From: Thermococcus sp.
GTDB taxonomy: Archaea; Methanobacteriota_B; Thermococci; Thermococcales; Thermococcaceae
Assembly: GCF_026991495.1 (NCBI RefSeq)
Contig: NZ_JALXBJ010000066.1
Coordinates: forward strand, 1 to 44,250
DNA length: 44,250 bases
Direction: 5' to 3'
Made by a program: the position numbers and the translations under genes. Numbering within the stretch: the stretch's first letter is position 1; each line of letters starts with the position of its first letter. Under the pieces are notes generated by a model. It did not search any database. It worked only from the letters and a program-made list of their open reading frames with translations, and had not been told where the DNA came from. Positions 17,340 through 26,089 of this stretch are shown piece after piece.

Positions 17340-17762
17340 CTATTTCCCATTTCTTCTGAGAGCCTCCTCCCATGTCATTATCATGTGGGTGTACGTGTCG
17401 TCGTCCTCGTAGATGCCGCGCTTTATCTCGGAGACGTGGGCGTACTTGGCCTTTATCTTGTCGAGGATGTAGTCAACGGCACCCTCGGGGTCGGCCTTCG
17501 TGCCGCAGGTGTAGACGTCTATCGCGGCGTAGCCCCTCTCCGGCCAGGTGTGTATTGAGAGGTGGCTCTCGGCAACGACTACCATACCACTCACACCGGT
17601 TGGGGAGAACTTGAAGAAGTGCGTCATCTTGACCTCCATCTTCCCGAGTCTCGCAGCCTCAAGAAATATCTCCCTCAGCCTGTTGGCATCGCCCAAAATG
17701 CCGGGATCGCAGCCAGCAGCTTCAACAACGTAGTGGAACCCGATGGTGTCTACCTCCCCCAT
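17340..17762 (-). CDS. speD: S-adenosylmethionine decarboxylase proenzyme
   Basis: Pyruvoyl-dependent AdoMet decarboxylase that makes aminopropyl donor for long-chain polyamines. The 140-aa proenzyme carries the self-cleavage site AESHLSIHTWPE: cleavage between Glu and Ser would give a short beta chain and an alpha chain whose serine becomes the pyruvoyl group. The downstream DVYTCG holds the catalytic cysteine. ATG 17762 follows GGTGAG; the in-frame GTG 17771 is inside that site. Polyamines from this pathway stabilise nucleic acids at high temperature in Thermococcus. Confidence 0.93.
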   Translation of the reverse strand: MGEVDTIGFHYVVEAAGCDPGILGDANRLREIFLEAARLGKMEVKMTHFFKFSPTGVSGMVVVAESHLSIHTWPERGYAAIDVYTCGTKADPEGAVDYILDKIKAKYAHVSEIKRGIYEDDDTYTHMIMTWEEALRRNGK

Positions 17763-17794
17763 GGCCCTCACCCCCCTTCTCTCTCCACCATCCC

Positions 17795-17805
17795 CTTTTA
17801 AACTT
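17795..17805 (-). promoter_or_regulatory. Probable promoter of speD
   Basis: Minus-strand AAGTTTAAAAG is a TATA match; the predicted start near 17774 gives a leader of about 12 nt including the ribosome site. Confidence 0.45.
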
Positions 17806-17846
17806 AAGCCCGCGAGACTGCAACCTGTCCATCCTCAGGGCACCAC

Positions 17847-17859
17847 TAATTTTAAAACC
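17847..17859 (+). promoter_or_regulatory. Probable promoter of secF-secD
   Basis: CTAATTTTAAAAC is a TATA-like box; the predicted start near 17881 gives a leader of about 47 nt ending in GGGGTGTGATC before the secF ATG. Confidence 0.4.
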
Positions 17860-17927
17860 CGATGGCGTTATTATGTCGGTAGACTGAACTGTGAGGAACG
17901 TCCTCAAAAGCACAGCGGGGTGTGATC

Positions 17928-18863
17928 ATGGCATCGAAAAAGAAGGCTCAAAACGTCCCCCCCAGGGACATGACGATCGAGAAGCGAAGGAGGAGGCTGT
18001 CCTTTCTTATTAAAATGAACTACAGGAAGATGATAGTCTACCCCCTGTTGGTGTTTTTGGCGGCGGCCCTGATACTCGCCGTCCACCCCCCCGGGATGGG
18101 GATAGACCTCAAGGGAGGCGTTGTGGTAACGGTTTACCACGTTGACGCAACCCCCGGTTCCCTTGCCAAATACGTCCAGAGCCAGACTGGCTTTCAGGTA
18201 CGTGGTGAGGGCTTTTCCGATCCAATAACAAGGGTCAGCGGGATAAGGCTGTACGCACCTGCTAACGCCAACATAGACTCCATAATATCGGCAATAAAGG
18301 AGAAGTACCCCAACGCGGACATAACCCCGAGGAAGGTAGATCCGACCTTCGGCCGGATAGCCCAGAGGCAGGGGATAAAGGCGGTGATATACGCTTTCTT
18401 AGGTATGGCCGTGGTGGTGCTACTGTTCTTCAGAGACCTCGTTCCCTCGGGCACGATAATCTTCTCGGCCTTCTCGGACATGACTATAGCCCTCGCAACG
18501 ATGGCCCTCCTCGGAATCGACCTGACGACGGCTACCATAGCGGCGCTCCTGATGCTCATAGGTTACACGGTAGACAGCAACATACTCCTTACGACGAGGC
18601 TCCTCAGGAGAAAGGAGGACACCATGGAGGACGCCTACCTGAGCGCGGTTTCAACTGGGTTCGCCATGAGCACGACCACACTGGGCGCCCTGACGGTTCT
18701 CTGGCTCATCTCGACGTCGCAGGTGATAGACAACATCAGCATCGTCCTCATCTTCGGCCTCTTGGCGGACTTCATGAACACATGGATACTCAACGCGGGT
18801 GTGCTGAGGTGGTACCTCTCAGGGAGCCACAGGTTCACAATAAAGCTCGGGAGGGGTAGGTAA
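17928..18863 (+). CDS. secF: Protein-export membrane protein SecF
   Basis: SecF partner of the SecDF complex that helps protein export late in translocation. The 311-aa protein has an N-terminal transmembrane helix (about residues 38-55), an extracytoplasmic domain beginning with MGIDLKGGVVV, and five C-terminal helices with the family motifs FSDMTIALATMALLGIDL, IGYTVDSNILLTTRLLRR and STTTLGALTVLW. It looks complete. The ATG 17928 follows GGGGTGTGATC. The stop overlaps the secD start as TAATG, so the two are translationally coupled. Its normal membrane partner, the C-terminal half of SecD, is missing from the next gene. Confidence 0.92.
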   Translation: MASKKKAQNVPPRDMTIEKRRRRLSFLIKMNYRKMIVYPLLVFLAAALILAVHPPGMGIDLKGGVVVTVYHVDATPGSLAKYVQSQTGFQVRGEGFSDPITRVSGIRLYAPANANIDSIISAIKEKYPNADITPRKVDPTFGRIAQRQGIKAVIYAFLGMAVVVLLFFRDLVPSGTIIFSAFSDMTIALATMALLGIDLTTATIAALLMLIGYTVDSNILLTTRLLRRKEDTMEDAYLSAVSTGFAMSTTTLGALTVLWLISTSQVIDNISIVLIFGLLADFMNTWILNAGVLRWYLSGSHRFTIKLGRGR

Positions 18864-20101
18864 TGGCTAAGAGGAGAAGGAAGAGCCTCAAAAAGCTCCT
18901 CTTGAACTGGAAGGTTCTCCTGCTTATCACCTTCCTTGTCGGCTCACTGGCGGCATTGGCCGCCAACGGGCTAACCTATGGAATAGACATAGGCGGCGGG
19001 GTTGCCTTAGTGGCAAAACCAGAGAAGCCCATAAGCGGGGATACAGTCAACGGCATAATAACCTCCCTCCAGAACAGGCTGAACACCTTCGGCGTGAAGG
19101 ATATAACGATAGAGGCCCAGCACGACCCGGAGACCGGGCAGAGTTTAATAGTGGTCAAAGTTGCCAACGTGACCCTTGAGGAGGCCAAGCAGATAAAGGA
19201 GCTGATAGAGAGTCAGGGTGTTCTTTACATGGAGTTCAACGGGGTGATCTTTGCGACTGGAGCGGAGGTGAGCGTCCCCTCCGGACAGTGGGGGCTCGAC
19301 CCCCAGAAGTGCCCAACCTGCTGGCACGTTGGCTTTACCCTCTCAGGAAAGGCCCAGGAGAACTTCAAGATGGTGGCGAGCGGCAAATTCGGCTGGCCGG
19401 TTGATATATTCCTCGACCCACCAACCAACGCACTCATAGTGGTCTCGGGGAGAGCTTACAGAGAGATGAACTCAGCGGATTTCATGGGCAACGTCGCTCA
19501 GGGCCCCCTTCCACTTCCCGAGAGGCTGAAAAAGGCCTTCAACGATACGGTGATTCCGTACACCAACCAGAGCGCTGAAGAGATAGTCTCCAACGCGACC
19601 AAGCTTGGAAAGGAGGGGGTAGTCTTGGCGGACGTCCCAAAGGGTCTCTACGATGGGGTCAGGGGCATAACCCTAAAGGACGGCTTAAAGCTCCGCGTCT
19701 TATACTTCACCCCCAAGCCAAAGGAGAGCATGAAAAACTTCATTACGAGGATTCTAAACCTCTACGGGCCCTACACTCTGGCCTTCGACCCTGCCCTGAA
19801 GTCGCCGGAGCTCTTGGAACTGACGGGATCAGCGGCCACGAAGGAAGCGGCTTTAGCGGAGGCGAGGAGGATACACAGCGTCCTCCGGAGCGGCTCTCTG
19901 CCCGTAAAGCTTGAGGTTACCGGGTGGAGGGTTCTCGAAAGCACGCAGTCAACCGAGAGTCAAAGCCCATCTAAAACTTCCCCTGGGACAAAAGCCAAAA
20001 GTTCAACAGCGGCCACAGCGTCTAAAGCTGGGAAGACCATCTGCGGACCGGGCTTTTTATTGCCATTGGCTTTGGTTGTCCCATTGCTTAAGCGGCGTTA
20101 G
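18863..20101 (+). CDS. secD: SecD with membrane domain replaced by a CGP-type C-terminal anchor
   Basis: The first about 352 residues are an ordinary archaeal SecD N-terminal half: one transmembrane helix (about 14-33), the GIDIGGGVALV strand and the large extracytoplasmic P1 domain ending in RRIHSVLRSGSLPVKLEV. In the family this is followed by five transmembrane helices that pair with SecF; archaeal SecD is about 500 aa. Here the protein is 412 aa: from residue 353 (base 19919) it has a roughly 41-residue Ser/Thr/Lys-rich linker and then CGPGFLLPLALVVPLLKRR (residues 394-412), which matches the CGP-CTERM sorting tail of Thermococcales surface proteins. So the motor domain is absent and the tail looks borrowed. 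The stop overlaps the macrodomain gene stop by 4 nt. It may be a deletion fusion, a specialised second SecD, or an assembly error. Confidence 0.85.
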   Translation: MAKRRRKSLKKLLLNWKVLLLITFLVGSLAALAANGLTYGIDIGGGVALVAKPEKPISGDTVNGIITSLQNRLNTFGVKDITIEAQHDPETGQSLIVVKVANVTLEEAKQIKELIESQGVLYMEFNGVIFATGAEVSVPSGQWGLDPQKCPTCWHVGFTLSGKAQENFKMVASGKFGWPVDIFLDPPTNALIVVSGRAYREMNSADFMGNVAQGPLPLPERLKKAFNDTVIPYTNQSAEEIVSNATKLGKEGVVLADVPKGLYDGVRGITLKDGLKLRVLYFTPKPKESMKNFITRILNLYGPYTLAFDPALKSPELLELTGSAATKEAALAEARRIHSVLRSGSLPVKLEVTGWRVLESTQSTESQSPSKTSPGTKAKSSTAATASKAGKTICGPGFLLPLALVVPLLKRR

Positions 20102-20640
20102 TTTTTCAGTGTTTTTACTGCCCTCTCATAGTCCCTCTCCGAGTAAAGCACCAGGTAGATTCTCTCAACGCTCTTCGCTTCCCTCTCGAACTCCTCAACA
20201 GTTTCCCTGAAAGTTTTAACGACCTCCTCAAGCGGACAGCCGTAGATTCCAGCGCTTATCGCTGGAAATGCTATGCTCCTAGCCCCAAGCTCCTCCGCCT
20301 TGCTCAGTGCGCCGAGGATGGCCTTTTTCAGCTTTTCTTTCTTATCCACACCCCAGACCCCACCGCAGTACGGGCCAACGGTGTGGATGACGTACTTAAT
20401 CCCAAACTTCTCAAGCCTCATCGCTGGAGTTACGACGACCTCCCCGTGCCCCATTGAGTCCTTCCCGAGCTGCTCGCGCATCGCCTCCTTGCTTATCCTG
20501 ACGTATTCGTGAACGTTTCCCGCTGCGGCTTTGGCTATGGCGTAGGCGACCCCGCCCCCGTGTTCTAAATAGCGGTTCGCCGCGTTCACTATCGCCTCGG
20601 CAGAGAAGCGCGTTATGTCCCCGCGGACGATTTCAAACAT
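20098..20640 (-). CDS. Macrodomain protein (ADP-ribose / O-acetyl-ADP-ribose hydrolase type)
   Basis: Single macrodomain of about 180 aa that binds ADP-ribose and probably hydrolyses ADP-ribosyl esters. It shows IVRGDITRFSAEAIVNAANRYL with the catalytic Asn-Ala-Asn region, GGGVAYAIAKAAG-like glycine loop and the phosphate loop PAISAGIYGCPLEE. ATG 20640 follows GGTGGTGGGG; an earlier in-frame ATG at 20667 is less well spaced. Convergent with secD. A role in removing ADP-ribose from proteins or RNA is inferred from the family. Confidence 0.88.
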   Translation of the reverse strand: MFEIVRGDITRFSAEAIVNAANRYLEHGGGVAYAIAKAAAGNVHEYVRISKEAMREQLGKDSMGHGEVVVTPAMRLEKFGIKYVIHTVGPYCGGVWGVDKKEKLKKAILGALSKAEELGARSIAFPAISAGIYGCPLEEVVKTFRETVEEFEREAKSVERIYLVLYSERDYERAVKTLKN

Positions 20641-20728
20641 CCCCACCACCGGAGCCCTTTCTTCCATCCCCCCTTAACTTTAACCATTGGTGATGAACAC
20701 ATTGAGACATTAGAGTTTCCGTTTCGAC

Positions 20729-20744
20729 AAAAATCTATATATAG
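20729..20744 (+). promoter_or_regulatory. Promoter of tfe
   Basis: CAAAAATCTATATATA is the strongest BRE/TATA match in the window apart from the tRNA promoter. The predicted start near 20763 gives a leader of about 40 nt with GGAGG close to the tfe ATG. Confidence 0.55.
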
Positions 20745-20802
20745 CAGTTTTTCCATAGGTCTAAATTGGGGCCTTTTCACGTTAAAATAAGGTCTGGAGG
20801 TT

Positions 20803-21387
20803 ATGGTTGTGGCGTCAAAGAGGGCAAAGCGAAAGGAACTCCTTGAACTCGCAAGGGAGATAGGCGGGGACGAGGCCGTTGAGGTAGTCAAGGCCTTGGA
20901 GAAGAAAAAGGAGACGACGGACGAGGAGCTCGCCGAGATAACAGGCATCAGGATAAACAACGTCCGGAAGATACTCTACGCCCTCTACGACTTGGGTGTC
21001 GCGGACTTCCGGAGGATACGGGACAAGGAGACCGGCTGGTATTACTACTACTGGTTCCTTGAAACGAAGAGGCTCGACGAGATAATACGGAGCAGGAAGC
21101 TCAAAGAGCTCGAAAAGCTCAGGAAGATGCTCGAGGAGGAGAAGAGCACGACCTACTACTGGTGCGGTACAGCTGGCCATCCGAGGCTTACGTTTGACGA
21201 GGCCATGGAGTACGAGTTCCAGTGCCCAATCTGCGGCGGCATACTGATGGAGTACGACAACAGCGAGATAATAGCCGACCTGAAGCGGAGGATCGAGGAG
21301 CTTGAGAGGGAACTCGGCATCCGGAAGAAGCCAAAGAAGAAGGGTTCCTCTAAGTCTTCGAAGAAGAGCGCCCTCGCGGCGGCCTGA
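20803..21387 (+). CDS. tfe: Transcription factor E (TFE alpha)
   Basis: Archaeal homologue of TFIIE alpha that helps RNA polymerase open promoters. The 194-aa protein has a winged helix (about residues 8-85), a basic-acidic linker, a zinc ribbon and a Lys/Ser-rich tail. The ribbon has CPIC at residues 141-144, but its first knuckle reads C121-GTAG-H126 instead of CxxC, so zinc would be held by three Cys and one His or be weakened. The start ATG 20803 has GGAGG only 2 nt away; GTG 20809 is an alternative. It is followed 30 nt later by a DUF2110 gene, a pairing seen in other euryarchaea as far as I recall. Confidence 0.92.
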   Translation: MVVASKRAKRKELLELAREIGGDEAVEVVKALEKKKETTDEELAEITGIRINNVRKILYALYDLGVADFRRIRDKETGWYYYYWFLETKRLDEIIRSRKLKELEKLRKMLEEEKSTTYYWCGTAGHPRLTFDEAMEYEFQCPICGGILMEYDNSEIIADLKRRIEELERELGIRKKPKKKGSSKSSKKSALAAA

Positions 21388-21417
21388 TGAATGGATCTGA
21401 ACCTCGGGGATGGGAGA

Positions 21418-22146
21418 ATGAGGGAAGTCGTTATTCTTGAGAAGGTTTACGGTGACAGGAGCGGTTTTCACAAGCTGAATAGAAAGCTCAAGGCGCTTGT
21501 TGGAGAGCTCGACGTTGAGTGGAAGCTCTCCGCGGTTGAGAAGAACTGGGTTAAGGTCTCCCTGAAGGGGGAAGACGAGGAGGTAGCCGGCAACCTCGTG
21601 AGGGATGAGTTCGGGGAGGTTCCCTACAGTCTGAGGGCCATCGGGGAGGGGATGACGTACGAGGGCCGCCTTATCGACCTCGGAAAAGTTGGGTACGGGG
21701 TTTACGCTGACGTCGGGGTCTTTAAACCCAGGCCCAAGGACGCCCTTATCCCCCTCCACTACCTTAAAGAGTGCTTCGGCGACATGCCGGTCAGGGAGAT
21801 GATAGGGAAGTTCGGCTGGGTTGACAACCTGCCCGTCGAGCTCACGGTTTCCTCAGTTCAGTTTGGTGCCAGGGAGATCGAGGCGAGGTTCAGCGATGCA
21901 CAGCTGAAGAGGATCAGGTCATGGATCAGTGACGGCTACGACAAGCTGTTCATAGCGGGCACAGTCAGCGAGAACGTCGAGAGGGCCCTTATTGAGACGG
22001 GTCACGGCAGGGACGTTAGGAGGATGGAAGAGCTCGGACTCATGGAGACCCTCCTCGTTTTGAAGAAGGGAACGCAGGCCCCGGGCATAATCAGAGAGAT
22101 AGGCCCCCTGATCCGGGGTGCCGTCATAGGGGCGGTTAAATTCTGA
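21418..22146 (+). CDS. DUF2110 protein linked to tfe
   Basis: Conserved archaeal protein of 242 aa, function unknown. The middle (about residues 80-125) reads like an S1/OB-fold strand set: GMTYEGRLIDLGKVGYGVYADVG followed by DALIPLHYL, suggesting RNA or DNA binding. The C-terminal region (GTVSENVERALIETGHGRDV) may be another nucleic-acid module. ATG 21418 is chosen because GGGGATGGGAG precedes it; ATG 21391, 3 nt after the tfe stop, has no ribosome site. Position directly behind tfe suggests a job in transcription. Overlaps the convergent membrane-protein gene by 11 nt. Confidence 0.75.
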   Translation: MREVVILEKVYGDRSGFHKLNRKLKALVGELDVEWKLSAVEKNWVKVSLKGEDEEVAGNLVRDEFGEVPYSLRAIGEGMTYEGRLIDLGKVGYGVYADVGVFKPRPKDALIPLHYLKECFGDMPVREMIGKFGWVDNLPVELTVSSVQFGAREIEARFSDAQLKRIRSWISDGYDKLFIAGTVSENVERALIETGHGRDVRRMEELGLMETLLVLKKGTQAPGIIREIGPLIRGAVIGAVKF

Positions 22147-23170
22147 TGCCCCTTCTCTCCATGTTCCTCGTGTGGTAGAGCGACCTCGACGCGAGGGCGG
22201 CGGCGGTCAGGAGGAGGTAGGGAAAAACGGCGGGCTCGAAGGGCGTGGCCACGAGGTAGGCCAGTGAGAGCAGGAGGAGAAAGGGAGTTGGCCCCTTGGT
22301 GTTTCTTATGATCTTTTTCATCCCGGACGAGTACCCGGCGAAGGCGTAAGCTAAAACCAGCACGGGGAGGAGGCTTTGAACGAGGGCCGTCTTGGGGGGG
22401 ACGTGAAGGGCTGTCCTCGGGAGGAGCAGTCCAAGTTTTCCGACGGCTATTATTCCGAGCGTTACGAGAGTTATATACGTCAAATCCCGTCTCTTCCTCG
22501 GGAAGGTGAGTACGAAGGCTATGGGGAGGGCGACGTTCCAGGGCTCGGCCACTATCGCTACGACGGTGAAGAAGGAGAGCGCAAGCGTCTGCAGGAATGA
22601 CTTCACAGGGTTCACTGAGAAGACGAGTGTGGTGCTTATCGCGAGGGAGAGGGCAAAGGCGGTCACCCCGATCGCGAGAGTTGAGGGCTGGTAGAGGGGG
22701 TCCCTGAACGCAGGCATCGTGAAGGTCATCCCCACTGTGAGGAAACCGAACTCCCTTGAGTGCCGGGGGGATGCGTAGAAGAGGGCCGTGATGAGGAGAA
22801 GGAGGATGTACAGGTGGGTGTAAAAGAGGGTCTCCTTGGATAACGCGATGCCAAAGTTGGAGAGCGAGGAGTTTATGAAGGAGAGGAAGCCGTTAGGTAC
22901 CCTGGGGGGAGAGTTCGCCACCCAGAGGGAAAGGGCGGAGACGGCCGTGAGGTAGAGAACGTCGGCGTACTCCCCTTTGCTGCCGAGTTCGTAGGTGACC
23001 AGCGTTACCGTCGCTATGAGGGCCGCCAAGAATACCAGGGTTCTGGCGGGCGTGAAGGCTATTCCGGCCCCAGCGGAGGAGCCCGCCTGAAAGGAGGGAG
23101 CCTCTATCATGGCCACTGTGCTAACGGCTGCCGTTGTTACCAACGCTATCGAAAGGGTTGTCCTGCCCAT
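22136..23170 (-). CDS. Polytopic membrane protein, unknown
   Basis: I do not recognise the family. The 344-aa protein is almost entirely hydrophobic, with about 10-12 transmembrane segments spread evenly, short loops, a basic loop near residue 230 (FPRKRRDL) and a basic C-terminus. An N-terminal signal-like helix is followed by a Ser/Gly-rich loop. No transporter or glycosyltransferase motif is visible. ATG 23170 follows GGTGGGG. A CCTTAAGG box after CGAAAAC at about 23230-23245 may be its promoter. Separate from mrp by about 100 nt. Confidence 0.6.
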   Translation of the reverse strand: MGRTTLSIALVTTAAVSTVAMIEAPSFQAGSSAGAGIAFTPARTLVFLAALIATVTLVTYELGSKGEYADVLYLTAVSALSLWVANSPPRVPNGFLSFINSSLSNFGIALSKETLFYTHLYILLLLITALFYASPRHSREFGFLTVGMTFTMPAFRDPLYQPSTLAIGVTAFALSLAISTTLVFSVNPVKSFLQTLALSFFTVVAIVAEPWNVALPIAFVLTFPRKRRDLTYITLVTLGIIAVGKLGLLLPRTALHVPPKTALVQSLLPVLVLAYAFAGYSSGMKKIIRNTKGPTPFLLLLSLAYLVATPFEPAVFPYLLLTAAALASRSLYHTRNMERRGIRI

Positions 23171-23273
23171 CTTCCCCACCGGCGATCGGGCTCATGCCGG
23201 GCATCTCATTGATAGGCATCGAGAAAAGCCCTTAAGGGGTTTTCGGGTTAATAAACATTAAAGAAAGGAACCT

Positions 23274-24173
23274 TCATGATTCGGGTTCTTTGGCCTCTTC
23301 CTTGGCCTTTAACTCTTCGAGCTTCTCGACGAGTTTTCCGGCGAGTTCCATGAACGCCTTTGCCGCCACGGTGTCCCCGTAGAGAACTATTGGTATTCCA
23401 GCGTCGCTGGCTTCCCTGGCCTTCAGGTCGATGGGTATGCCCCCGAGGAACTCGACGCCCTCCTTCTCGGCAAGTTTCTTTCCGCCGCCCTTTCCAAAGA
23501 CGTCTATCTCGTTCCCGCAGTACGGGCAGATGAGGTAGCTCATGTTCTCTATCACGGCAACGTACGGAACTTCCATCTCCTTCATCATGTTGACCGCTTT
23601 GCCGGTGTCGAGGAGGGCAACCTCCTGGGGGGTCGTGACAACTATGGCCGCGTCGAGCTTGACGGTTTGGACCACCGTAAGTATCTCGTCGCCCGTTCCG
23701 GGCGGGAAGTCTATTATCATGAAGTCCAGCTCACCCCACTTGACGTCCCCGAGGAGCTGCTTTATGGCCTTCGTTACGAGGGGGCCGCGCCATATCACCG
23801 GCTGATCCTCGGACACAAGGAAGCCCATGCTCATTACTTTGATCGGCGTTATCTGCCCCAAGAAGTCGTTCATAGGGGGGATCATCTCGAAGCGTCCGTC
23901 CTCCATTCTCTCGGCCAAAACCTCTGCCTTGTCAACCCCGAGCATCTTGGCGACGTTGGGGCCGTGTATGTCCGCGTCCAGAACCCCGACGTGGTTTCCC
24001 ATCTTTGCCAGGGCGGCCGCGAGGTTGACCGCGACCGTGCTCTTTCCGACGCCTCCCTTGCCGCTCAGGACCGCTATCTTGTACTTCCACTTCTCCTGTT
24101 TGGCCTTTATCCTCTCCTCAAGCGGGTCCGTGCCGAGCCCGCTGATGTTAACGGTGGGTGTTTTTATCGCCAT
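23274..24173 (-). CDS. Mrp/NBP35-type Fe-S cluster carrier ATPase
   Basis: Cytosolic P-loop NTPase of the Mrp/ApbC/NBP35 family that carries or transfers [4Fe-4S] clusters. The 299-aa protein has the deviant Walker A GKGGVGKST (about residues 38-46), DADIHGPN, the switch DFPPGTGDE and the CPYC cluster motif (residues about 215-218), which binds a cluster between two subunits. ATG 24173 follows GGTGGTGATAAA. A minus-strand ACTTTTAAGC at 24203-24212 is the probable promoter, leaving a leader of about 9 nt. It could feed the many Fe-S proteins encoded here, including Por, Vor and Elp3. Confidence 0.9.
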   Translation of the reverse strand: MAIKTPTVNISGLGTDPLEERIKAKQEKWKYKIAVLSGKGGVGKSTVAVNLAAALAKMGNHVGVLDADIHGPNVAKMLGVDKAEVLAERMEDGRFEMIPPMNDFLGQITPIKVMSMGFLVSEDQPVIWRGPLVTKAIKQLLGDVKWGELDFMIIDFPPGTGDEILTVVQTVKLDAAIVVTTPQEVALLDTGKAVNMMKEMEVPYVAVIENMSYLICPYCGNEIDVFGKGGGKKLAEKEGVEFLGGIPIDLKAREASDAGIPIVLYGDTVAAKAFMELAGKLVEKLEELKAKEEAKEPES

Positions 24174-24267
24174 TTTATCACCACCCAAAATAGGTGCCCC
24201 ATGCTTAAAAGTCTTATCCAGGAAGCGGTATTAGGGGACATATTTGGGTATTGAAGCTAGAACCGCC

Positions 24268-24344
24268 TGGTGGGCCCGCGGGGATTCGAACCCCGGACCT
24301 CCACCTCGTAAGGGTGGCGTCATGACCGTCTAGACCACGGGCCC
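24268..24344 (-). tRNA. tRNA-Val (anticodon UAC), CCA encoded
   Basis: The minus strand folds as a complete tRNA: acceptor GGGCCCG pairing with CGGGCCC, D arm, anticodon stem CCACC/GGTGG around loop CTTACGA, and T arm CGGGG-TTCGAAT-CCCCG, followed by discriminator A and encoded CCA. T33 is followed by TAC, which reads Val codons. No intron is present. The variable loop is short (class I). The gene stands alone between mrp and dphB. Confidence 0.93.
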
Positions 24345-24367
24345 GCTAAGTTTTGGAAGGCCTGTGG

Positions 24368-24384
24368 AGATATAAAGGTTTCGC
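24368..24384 (-). promoter_or_regulatory. Promoter of tRNA-Val
   Basis: On the minus strand GAAACCTTTATATC is a near-ideal BRE/TATA. The predicted start lies about 5 nt before the tRNA 5' end. The box starts 7 nt after the end of dphB. Confidence 0.65.
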
Positions 24385-24390
24385 CGGCCC

Positions 24391-25185
24391 CTAAGCCCGT
24401 TCAAGCACCTCCTCGGGGGCGCCGGCGAACTCGACCAGGTACTCCGCCTCGACTATGTGGAGCCTTCCCGGGACTATGAGGACGTGCGGCTGTCCCCCGA
24501 AGTCCTCCCCAATCATCTCCCCCACGTAGCCTGCCCTGAGCGTTGGCCTCAGCGATCCCGCCCTCGCGAGAACCACCACGAGGGTCTCGGGCGTGAAGAT
24601 TCCCGCCCCTTTCACCCCCTCGACCTTTAGGAGCAGTTCCATAGCCTCGTTGGCGGTCATGTATCGCTTTTCCCGGGCTTTTATGTCAAGGAACAGGAGA
24701 GTGTGGAGGCCCCGCTCCAAGTTTTCCCTTATCACGTCGTAGTAGCTCGTTGGAAACCAGTTGCCCTCGGGGTACGCAACGGTGGCGCTCTTCCCGAACT
24801 TGTATATCTGGAGCCCGGTTACTCCAACGGCCGAGTAGATGCTGGGGGCGTGTATGACGTAGCTCTCGACGCCCGCTTTTTTGGCCCTTATCCTCAGGTC
24901 TGCGTGGGTCGTCGCGACCATGGGGTCGCCCGCGGTGAGGAAGGCCACCTCCTTTTCTCGGGCCTCTGGGAGAACCACCTTCTCGAAGTTAAGCTCAACG
25001 TCTTCCCTGCTGAGCCTTCTTACCGGTTTCCCTATGAGCTCCTCTATTTTCTCTATTGTAGTCCCGGCCAGGAGGGACGTGTAGAACTCGGCGAAGACCC
25101 TGTCGCACCTTCTAACTGCTTCAAGCCCCTTGAGGGTTATATCCTTTTCATCGTGGAGGCCGAGGCCTATGAAGTAGAGGGCCAT
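24391..25185 (-). CDS. dphB: Diphthine synthase
   Basis: SAM-dependent methyltransferase that methylates the 3-amino-3-carboxypropyl-histidine on elongation factor 2 in diphthamide synthesis. The 264-aa protein is a tetrapyrrole-methylase fold with the N-terminal YFIGLGLHDEKDIT, the SAM-loop LTAGDPMVATTH and HAPSIYSAVGVTGLQ. The length is typical. ATG 25185 follows GGTGGTG. A minus-strand ATTTTTAAAGG at about 25213-25223 is a probable promoter. Confidence 0.93.
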   Translation of the reverse strand: MALYFIGLGLHDEKDITLKGLEAVRRCDRVFAEFYTSLLAGTTIEKIEELIGKPVRRLSREDVELNFEKVVLPEAREKEVAFLTAGDPMVATTHADLRIRAKKAGVESYVIHAPSIYSAVGVTGLQIYKFGKSATVAYPEGNWFPTSYYDVIRENLERGLHTLLFLDIKAREKRYMTANEAMELLLKVEGVKGAGIFTPETLVVVLARAGSLRPTLRAGYVGEMIGEDFGGQPHVLIVPGRLHIVEAEYLVEFAGAPEEVLERA

Positions 25186-25250
25186 AGCACCACCTGAGCC
25201 CGTTGGAAAAGGCCTTTAAAAATTCTCGGGAACTGCCCCCCTAAGGGAGA

Positions 25251-25266
25251 CTTTCAAAAGAAAATA
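25251..25266 (-). terminator. T-rich terminator after tpiA
   Basis: Minus-strand TATTTTCTTTTGAAAG lies 7-22 nt past the tpiA stop. It contains the same 14 bases (25251-25264) as the porB terminator (113-126), and CTTT/AAAG can form a tiny hairpin next to the T tract. Confidence 0.5.
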
Positions 25267-25272
25267 GGGGGC

Positions 25273-26031
<759 letters not shown>

Positions 26032-26089
26032 TCACCTACACAAAAGCATTAAGTATCGTTCCGCCGTTATCCAAAGGGGAGGTGTACGG

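Noticed and set aside
20815..21759. A long minus-strand reading frame (314 aa) across tfe and DUF2110
   Set aside because: It is antisense to two well-supported genes, has no ribosome site and its protein is Leu/Pro-rich without a family pattern. GC-rich coding DNA often leaves such open antisense frames.
24268..24344. Possible intron or other anticodon reading in the tRNA
   Set aside because: The anticodon stem and 7-base loop pair perfectly without extra bases, and T33 fixes the anticodon as TAC.
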